Part shown: piece by piece, positions 61,875 through 64,000 of the stretch | Numbering within the stretch: the stretch's first letter is position 1 | How the letters are laid out: each line of letters begins with the position of its first letter | Source of the DNA: Desulfobulbaceae bacterium BRH_c16a | GTDB lineage: Bacteria; Desulfobacterota; Desulfobulbia; Desulfobulbales; Desulfocapsaceae | DNA: 64,000 nucleotides | Assembly: GCA_000961725.1 (NCBI GenBank) | Contig: LADS01000050.1 | Coordinates: forward strand, 28,170 to 92,169 | Direction: 5' to 3' | Translations under genes and position numbers: made by a program | Notes under the pieces: model-generated | The model's database searches: none | The model's input: only the letters and a program-made list of their open reading frames with translations | Told to the model about the DNA's origin: nothing

Positions 61875-62837
61875 CTAAGCCGGCGGCTGAAAGGACACCG
61901 CCCGGATGGGTGCTCCTGCCTTGAAGGCGCGGATGTTTTCCACGGTCTGGTCGATTATCCGCTGTCGTGCCTCCCGGCTGGCCCAGGCGATGTGGGGGGT
62001 GACGATGAGGTTTGCCGGTTTTGTCTCGAGGAGCGGATTGCCGTCGCGGGGCGGCTCGACACTGAGCACATCGACGGCGGCCCCGGCGATTTTCCCCGAG
62101 CGCAGGGCGTCCACGAGCGCAATCTCATCGACAATGCCGCCACGGGCGGCATTGATGACAAAAGCGGTGGGTTTCATCAAAGCAAAAGCGGCTGCGTCTA
62201 TCAGATTCCGTGTCCGGTCGGTAAGCGGGCAGTGCAGGGTCAGGACATCGATCTCCGGCAGCATTTCCGCAAGGGATGGCCGGTCGTCCGGCGGATTGCC
62301 GGGTCTGCGGGCGATCACGATCTTCATGCCGAAGGCCTTTGCCACTTCGGCAATTCCCCGGCCGAGGGTGCCGTAGCCGACAATGCCAAGGGTTTTGCCC
62401 TTCAGTTCGACGATCGGATAATCGAGAAAACAGAACTGGCTGGCCTTTTGCCAGCGTCCGTCCCGCACCGCCCCATGGTAGGAGAGAAGATTGGTGTGCA
62501 GGGCGAGGATGACGGAGAAGACATGCTGCACCACCGAATCGGTACCGTATGCCTGACAATTGCACACTGTCACCCCCAGTTCGGAGGCGGCCTGCAGCTC
62601 TACGACATCGGTGCCGGTGGCCACCACCGAAATCAAGCGAACCGAGGGCGCGGCGACAAGATGGTGCCGCGAGATTCGAACCTTGTTGAGGATGATCAAT
62701 TCGGCTCCCGCGATCCTGCCTGCAACCTCTTCCGGGGCAGTGGTGCGAAATACCTGCAAGGAGCTGCATTGCCCGGCAAGACCATCGAGCGTAAGGTCGT
62801 CCAGCCCTTCACTGTCGAGAAAAACTGCCTTCATCAT
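61875..62837 (-). CDS. D-2-hydroxyacid dehydrogenase (glycerate/hydroxypyruvate-type)
   Basis: A protein of 320 aa. NAD motif GYGTLGRGIAEV near residue 152, catalytic Arg in NAARGGIVDE near 233 and catalytic His in VTPHIAWASREAR near 285. It reduces a 2-keto acid with NAD(P)H; the GYGTLGR pattern is common in hydroxypyruvate/glycerate reductases. RBS GGAAGGAG favours the second ATG (62834). The IS630 element ends 12 bases upstream, so the native promoter is probably displaced. Confidence 0.9.
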   Translation of the reverse strand: MMKAVFLDSEGLDDLTLDGLAGQCSSLQVFRTTAPEEVAGRIAGAELIILNKVRISRHHLVAAPSVRLISVVATGTDVVELQAASELGVTVCNCQAYGTDSVVQHVFSVILALHTNLLSYHGAVRDGRWQKASQFCFLDYPIVELKGKTLGIVGYGTLGRGIAEVAKAFGMKIVIARRPGNPPDDRPSLAEMLPEIDVLTLHCPLTDRTRNLIDAAAFALMKPTAFVINAARGGIVDEIALVDALRSGKIAGAAVDVLSVEPPRDGNPLLETKPANLIVTPHIAWASREARQRIIDQTVENIRAFKAGAPIRAVSFQPPA

Positions 62838-62848
62838 ATCTCCTTCCG

Positions 62849-64000
62849 CTAGTGTTTACTTGCATAATTAAACGATATAATTTAGACTCCTTCCATCCTC
62901 TACATGAAAGGAGTCCCCTATGCCCAGAAAAGCCTCGCCTCCGCCATGCACCGAAAAAGATCGCCAGACCCTAAAAGAGTGGGCAGGCAGTCGAAGCATG
63001 GAGGCACGTTTGGTCGAACGAGCACGAATGATTTACAAACTTCTTGACGGAGAATCCGTCAGCAAAGTCGCCAGCGACCTTAAGGTGCGTCCGAATACGA
63101 TCATCGATTGGCGCAACCGCTTTGCCATACAAGGAATTGCTGGGCTATACGATCGGCCACGTTCCGGCAAGCCGCCAAAATATGATGAAGAGTTCCGCGC
63201 TCAGGTTTTAAAAACATTGGAGCAGCCTCCACCTCACGGCCAGTCCTGCTGGGACGGTCCGGCAGTTGCCAGGCTTCTTGGCGCATCCGATGATGCAGTC
63301 TGGCGTGTGCTTCGCAAGCAAAACATCTGTCTGGCCCGGCAACGAAGCTGGTGTGTCAGCACTGATCCCGAGTTTGCAACAAAAGCAGCCGATATTGTTG
63401 GGCTCTATCTGGCCCCGCCTGAGAGAGCTCTGGTGATCTCGGTGGATGAAAAACCAAGCATTCAGGCATTGGAGCGAGCTACTGGCTATGTCTGCACCAG
63501 CAACGGCAAAATTGTCCGCGGCCTCAAGAGTACCTATAAGCGGCACGGCACCTTGAATCTTTTTGCAGCGCTGAACGTAGCCACGGGTGCCATCCACACT
63601 CTGACCACGGAGTTTAAAAGGCGAGTAGAGTTTTTGGCGTTCATGGATCAGGTGCTCTTGGAGCTGCCCGGCAGTAATGAGAAAGAAATTCATGTTATTC
63701 TCGACAATTATTGTATTCACAAACGCAATGACGAATGGCTGGCGCGACATCCGAACGTCAAATTTCATTTTACACCGACTTCTGCAAGTTGGCTAAACCA
63801 AGTGGAGATATGGTTCGGAATCCTCTCCCGTAAAGCCCTGAAGAATGCAAGTTTTCAAAGCGTAAACGAACTATGTGCTGCCATCGAAGCCTTTGTCGAA
63901 GCTTATCAACTGAACGCCAAGCCTTTCGTGTGGCGCAAGCGAGAAGTCAAAGGCTCGCAACTGAGAAATACTATCTCAAATTTATGCAAGTAAACACTAG
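62849..64000 (+). mobile_element. complete IS630-family insertion sequence
   Basis: Perfect 19-base terminal sequence CTAGTGTTTACTTGCATAA at 62849-62867, inverted at 63982-64000. Within it TA at 62850-62851 and 63998-63999 is the expected IS630/Tc1 target duplication, so the element proper is 62852-63997 (1146 bp). It carries one transposase gene. A -10-like TATAAT lies at 62876-62881, inside the left end, with a TTTACT 15 bases before it. Confidence 0.93.
62920..63993 (+). CDS. IS630-family transposase
   Basis: A protein of 357 aa. N-terminal HTH (residues 30-75: LVERARMIYKLLDGESVSKV), second HTH-like region (90-135), then a DDE catalytic core: first Asp in VISVDEKPS near residue 180, second in HVILDNYCIHK near 265 and Glu in WLNQVEIWFGIL near 301. 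The length is normal and no frameshift is seen, so it could be active. RBS AAAGGAG. Codon use and GC are close to the host. Confidence 0.95.
   Translation: MPRKASPPPCTEKDRQTLKEWAGSRSMEARLVERARMIYKLLDGESVSKVASDLKVRPNTIIDWRNRFAIQGIAGLYDRPRSGKPPKYDEEFRAQVLKTLEQPPPHGQSCWDGPAVARLLGASDDAVWRVLRKQNICLARQRSWCVSTDPEFATKAADIVGLYLAPPERALVISVDEKPSIQALERATGYVCTSNGKIVRGLKSTYKRHGTLNLFAALNVATGAIHTLTTEFKRRVEFLAFMDQVLLELPGSNEKEIHVILDNYCIHKRNDEWLARHPNVKFHFTPTSASWLNQVEIWFGILSRKALKNASFQSVNELCAAIEAFVEAYQLNAKPFVWRKREVKGSQLRNTISNLCK

Noticed and set aside
1..64000. CRISPR arrays, rRNA, tRNA, prophage or toxin-antitoxin modules
   Set aside because: No regularly spaced repeats, no cloverleaf or rRNA sequence and no phage structural or known toxin-antitoxin genes were recognised on either strand.

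Overview
The window looks like chromosome from an anaerobic member of the Desulfobacterota (former Deltaproteobacteria). The reasons are a heterodisulfide-reductase/MetVF cluster, a probable selenocysteine-containing MvhD, a Feo iron-uptake locus, and a high density of two-component and PAS-domain signalling genes. The placement is inferred from gene content; no rRNA or tRNA gene is visible. The last 1.15 kb is a complete IS630-type insertion sequence whose right end coincides with the end of the window.

Layout. 1-8.3 kb: the end of a sensor kinase, then hdrC-hdrB-hdrA-mvhD-metV-metF and a response regulator. This is a flavin/iron-sulfur electron-transfer module attached to methylenetetrahydrofolate reductase. 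mvhD contains an in-frame UGA in place of a motif cysteine and is best read as a selenoprotein; conventional calling would lose its N-terminus. 8.3-17 kb: a hybrid kinase, small exported proteins, lipid-recycling enzymes (DgkA, PAP2), an HD-GYP regulator, an ABC-F ATPase, a short Lys-rich protein, a cold-shock protein and an RNA helicase. 17-25 kb: dodecin, flavodoxin, DUF1456, a DMT exporter, a UPF0173 hydrolase, and a solute-binding protein paired with a large sensor kinase. 25-31 kb: a diguanylate cyclase, two paralogous exported proteins, a PfkB kinase and a SEC59-like membrane enzyme.

31-38 kb: the feo locus (two feoA, a feoB broken by internal deletion, feoC) with a DUF2325 gene and a Cys-tailed protein, then MarR and a P1B-type metal ATPase. 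38-46 kb: a ferritin-like protein, a kinase-like protein, UspA, a PanE-like reductase and a four-gene pyruvate dehydrogenase-type complex. 46-55.5 kb: a KaiBC-type signalling operon: a CheB-CheR-PAS gene (frameshifted), kaiC, two kaiB and two histidine kinases. 55.5-64 kb: a membrane protein, a Mn/Fe-type ABC transporter whose permease is fused to a DtxR-like domain, ychF, a DUF1579 remnant, a 2-hydroxyacid dehydrogenase and the IS.

Repeats. Two copies of a miniature element with GTAA ends lie at 5595-5748 and 29489-29668. Each has an 8-bp target duplication that begins exactly on the stop codon of the preceding gene. Copy 1 sits inside the hdr-met operon between hdrA and mvhD. A second family of short palindromes with a CCCTTGNGGGG core occurs near 13.25 kb and 50.45 kb, with weaker relatives elsewhere.
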